From contig NMRA01000318.1 in NCBI GenBank assembly GCA_002633005.1, positions 454,058 through 514,082 of the forward strand: a stretch of 60,025 nt of DNA, read 5' to 3'. The notes under the pieces are model-generated. The model worked only from the letters and a program-made list of their open reading frames with translations, ran no database searches and had not been told where the DNA came from. The translations under genes were made by a program, and so were the position numbers. This stretch comes from Phoronis australis (taxonomy: Eukaryota > Phoronida > Phoronidae). Shown here in pieces: positions 57,485-60,025 of this stretch. How positions within the stretch are numbered: the first letter of the stretch is position 1; every line of letters begins with the position of its first letter.

Positions 57485-57560
57485 TAGATCGACATGAGAC
57501 TAGAGTACCCTTGGCGAGTTTGGCTATGGGCAGCGAAAAGGTTCAAAATAGACAACACTG

Positions 57561-57795
57561 CCAAATAAACAAGTGGTTTGACAAACAGACAAGTGGTTTG
57601 CTAAACAGACAAGTGATTCGTCAAATAAACAGGTCAAGAATGCTATGGTTTTCCAAACAGACAAGACAACTTTGCAGATTCTGTCGGATAAACAAGTGAG
57701 TTGGCAAATGATTAAGTAGGTTACCAAACAGACAAGTAACCTGGTAGGCTCAACTTGTCGAACAGACAAGTCATTTGTTAAACGAAAAAGACAAG
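57561..57795 (+). repeat. 20-bp minisatellite
   Basis: Units ACAAGTGGTTTGACAAACAG, ACAAGTGGTTTGCTAAACAG and ACAAGTGATTCGTCAAATAA are followed by decayed copies to about 57795. The period of 20 is regular at the left end. Confidence 0.88.
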
Positions 57796-58440
57796 CACGG
57801 CAAATGAATAGAGGGCGCTACTTGAAAACGAATGACGTCACGGAGTCTCAATCTGACTGATCCCCGAACCTGCATTATGGTATTTTTATTTTGGGATGAG
57901 ACAAAAACTGCATGCTGCGGCTTTGCGCCATTGGACGTTTTGAAGCTGTAGCTGAAAGGTGATCACAAAATAACAAACCTGATCACACATGATTGCAGGT
58001 CATAATATTAACGGTTTGACTTCAAATTATGGAATAACGATTAATTGGCGGGGTGGCCGAAAAAAGCTTTGAATACCTGTTTGTGTACGTGGTCGTGAAA
58101 CAGTTCAATCTACCATTTACTTTTAATCAGCGGCTTGGTTTAAACAAGCAAACGCATCACGATTCCATAAATTTATTTAAGAATGGTCGATGACAAATTG
58201 AGAACAGTCCTATGAACGAATTTCAGTCTTCACTGCAACAGATCACCAATAACAACTTTTTGGAATTTTTGTGCTCATTGCAGGGCTCATGACTTCGTGA
58301 CGTCAACCGTATTTCTTTTAAGAAACAAAAAATAAAAGTTGGAACAGCGCCATCTGTCCTGTCTGTTCGACTACTACGTCTGTTTGGCAAGGGAGCGGGA
58401 CAATGTCAACGAGCCAATCCAGGTGGAAGTGACGTAGTTC
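57796..58440. other. No gene recognised; promoter-proximal region
   Basis: Contains two TGACGTCA-type (CRE-like) sites, at about 57834 and 58310, upstream of the gene at the right end. Confidence 0.3.
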
Positions 58441-58452
58441 ACGCGCATGCGT
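58441..58452. promoter_or_regulatory. NRF1-like promoter site
   Basis: ACGCGCATGCGT is palindromic in its core and close to the NRF1 consensus. It is followed within 200 bases by the hairpin repeats and 630 bases later by the first protein-coding exon. Likely part of a housekeeping-type promoter. Confidence 0.4.
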
Positions 58453-58652
58453 TCTATCAAGAAGGATTCCCTTTCTTTACATCCTGTCGAAGTGTTTTTG
58501 TTTTAGCAGAGAATTTCTCGATTTTCAAGCACTGTGACAGCGGCATTGGATGAATTTCGACATGGTACTTGTGCCTGATTTATTATATTTTATGAGCTAA
58601 CAGAAACCAATGCTCTTCGTGAAAGGCGCCGCCTGTTTAAAAATGTGTGTGT

Positions 58653-59036
58653 GATGATACCTGGATCAGCTAGTTGACATTTGCAAAATGTCAACCAGCG
58701 GAGTCAGGTAGGACCAAGCATTTGTATTTTTGTGATGATATCTGGATCAGCTAGTTGACATTTGCAAAATGTCAACTAGCGGAGTCAGGTAGGACTTAGC
58801 ATTTGTATTTTTGTGATGATACCTGGATCAGCTAGTTGACATTTGCAAAATGTCAACCAGCGGAGTCAGGTAGGACCAAGCATTTGTATTTTTGTGATGA
58901 TACCTGGATCAGCTTGTTGACATTTGCAAAATGTTAACCAGCGGAGTCAGGTAGGACCAAGCATTTGTATTTTTGTGATGATACCTGGATCAGCTAGTTG
59001 ACATTTGCAAAATGTCAACCAGCGGAGTCAGGTAGA
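58653..59036 (+). repeat. Five 81-bp tandem repeats with hairpin, ATG and donor-like site
   Basis: Units start at 58653, 58734, 58815, 58896 and 58977 (exact period 81; the last is cut after 60 bases). Each contains GTTGACATTTGCAAAATGTC completing a 10-bp stem with a 3-base loop. Around it lies an outer ACCTG...CAGGT pairing. Each has ATGTCAACCAGCGGAGTCAG followed by GTAGGA, that is a start codon, a short frame MSTSGVR and a splice-donor-like site. Only a handful of bases differ between units. It may be an expanded 5' exon. Confidence 0.92.
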
Positions 59037-59079
59037 ACTAGTTGTATGGTAATTCAGAAGTGTTTTTCAAAAATTTCAG

Positions 59080-59131
59080 GTTATTTGCATGGAATTTTTT
59101 GATGGCGTTGTGCTACCCGATAGCAATACAG
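59080..59131 (+). CDS. First coding exon of the right-end gene
   Basis: Acceptor AAAATTTCAG, donor ACAG|GTAACT. In the frame that stays open in the next exon it reads VICMEFFDGVVLPDSNT, phase 1 out; the start codon would be ATG at 59089. A 5' untranslated exon, possibly one of the 81-bp units, would precede it. In another frame a unit ATG would give MSTSGVRLFAWNFLMALCYP..., which ends at a stop in the next exon; less likely but possible. Confidence 0.5.
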
Positions 59132-59443
59132 GTAACTATATGAAAATGTTGAATTTCCATGTGTAAGTTATTCACAGGTGCACAATTAATTGGTGACATA
59201 TGTAACTCACTGTGCAATTTTAGGGCAATTCCTGATAATAATTAAGTTTCATTGTCATTCTAGTGATCATTTTTAAATATTACACATTTCATTTTTAGGA
59301 TGGCCATATTTACTCACTAGTTATGATATTGTTTCATATCTTTCAAGTTATTCAATTTGTTTAAAAGTTAGCATCACAAAGAGTGTTAATTCCCAGCTTA
59401 GACGTCTCTGTGATGATGATCTTGTGCAAAAGGCCAAATCGAT
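59132..59443. other. Intron of the right-end gene, AT-rich
   Basis: No repeat or coding signal before the 80-bp duplication at 59444. Confidence 0.4.
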
Positions 59444-59640
59444 ACATAACACACATGGACGGCGCACCATAGGGGGCTGGGAGGGCTATAGCCCCNCAGT
59501 GGAAACCGATTCTGCATTCTGGAACATAACACACATGGACGGCGCACCATAGGGGGCTGGGAGGGCTATAGCTCCCCACTTTTTTCAGTGCTCCGGCGCC
59601 CATGGTCTATGGGCGGTGTACCACAGGGGGATGGGGGGCT
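59444..59640. repeat. 80-bp direct duplication with an ambiguous base
   Basis: ACATAACACACATGGACGGC, GCACCATAGGGGGCTGGGAG and GGCTATAGC occur at 59444-59491 and 59524-59571 almost unchanged. A third GGGGG-CTG-rich relative lies near 59610-59640. The sequence has an N at 59496 inside the first copy, consistent with an assembly join in a repeat. Probably part of a short interspersed element. Confidence 0.85.
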
Positions 59641-59825
59641 GCGCCGCCCATGACACATATGACAGTTTGTCTTTGATTCTACAAACATTGACTATCATGA
59701 TCTTAAGTGATTGTCTTTTATATTTTGAAACTTTAAGGTTTTGTTTTGTGATATTATTTTAAGGATGAGTCCTCATGCAGCGGACAAGCTTACTTAATAA
59801 TAACATTATTTTGCTTTCTCATCAG

Positions 59826-60025
59826 ATCACTGTCAAGGCTCAGCAGAGTTTATTCATGAAGACCATGGGCATTTTCAGTGTTGTTGCCTTACTCGAAGGG
59901 AAGTAAGCAGTAAGAATTTTGTCCTGATGTGCCACCACTCCGTTCATGTAGGAGGATACCCAGCCGTACCAGGCCTCTTCCCTGTGAAAGTCATAAAGAA
60001 AGATCTCTGCACACACATAGAGAAA
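59826..60025 (+). CDS. Second coding exon of the right-end gene, continues beyond the window
   Basis: Acceptor TTTGCTTTCTCATCAG. With the G carried from the exon at 59080 the first codon is Asp, then HCQGSAEFIHEDHGHFQCCC, LTRREVSSKNFVLMCHHSVH, VGGYPAVPGLFPVKVIKKDL with CTHIEK, open for 66 codons to the window end. Cys and His are abundant (HCQ, CCC, MCHH, LCTH), suggesting metal binding or disulfides. The protein is not recognised. It could be an unannotated conserved gene or a transposon-derived protein whose body lies to the right. Confidence 0.6.

Noticed and set aside
58653-59036. CRISPR-like array of regular repeats
   Set aside because: The whole 81-bp unit is repeated with no unique spacers, and the setting is a eukaryotic genome; it is a minisatellite.

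Overview
This is eukaryotic, almost certainly metazoan DNA, most likely from a marine or other invertebrate with an intron-rich, transposon-rich genome. Evidence: no bacterial-style gene packing, short exons with GT/AG signals separated by kilobases, AATAAA signals, NRF1-like promoter sites, Penelope-like retroelements with GIY-YIG endonuclease, a jockey/I-type LINE, hAT and Kolobok-type DNA transposons, and an insect/invertebrate-type CHK (ecdysteroid kinase-like) pseudogene. I cannot name the species. Almost none of the long open frames are real genes; the coding signal lies in short exons and in broken transposon proteins.

Layout. 0-8.5 kb: terminal exons of two related genes (115-231 and 8374-8448, plus strand) whose 3' flanks are similar; a minus-strand micro-exon gene model (7699 back to 3662); a 5'-truncated Penelope element (5165-5810); two isolated plus exons. 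8.5-15 kb: mostly unassigned sequence with small duplications and a palindromic-ended element (14391-14785). 15.5-18.2 kb: a decayed hAT transposase gene (minus) split by a 234-bp non-autonomous element with a perfect 5-bp target duplication, then a CHK-kinase pseudogene. 18-28.5 kb: unassigned DNA, candidate first exons on both strands (21.9, 26.7, 27.5, 28.4 kb), a zinc-binding ZAD-like exon (25.0-25.5 kb), and two more copies of the short hAT-like element. 29-33 kb: a 28S rRNA fragment, a degenerate minisatellite, and a nested pair of short DNA transposons. 33-40 kb: low-complexity AT tracts and weak ORFs. 40.3-43.6 kb: a LINE (minus) beside a Penelope fragment (plus).

45.8-52.8 kb: the most interesting region. 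A plus-strand gene encodes a predicted coiled-coil protein from exons at 45789, 48750, 51716 and 52597 (possible first exon at 28422); all junction phases agree. The two large exons lie in a tandem duplication. The flanking introns, including dead Penelope remnants, are still closely similar, while the exons themselves have diverged strongly. A THAP-bearing TTAA-flanked (Kolobok-like) transposon sits in the second copy only, and the first copy preserves the empty site. 53-60 kb: dispersed repeats, a 1.2-kb element with inverted ends inserted in a minisatellite, five 81-bp hairpin repeats each carrying an ATG and a splice-donor-like site, and the first two coding exons of a Cys/His-rich gene running off the right end.

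Exon models are by eye, without RNA or homology searches; transposon identifications rest on motifs I recognise.
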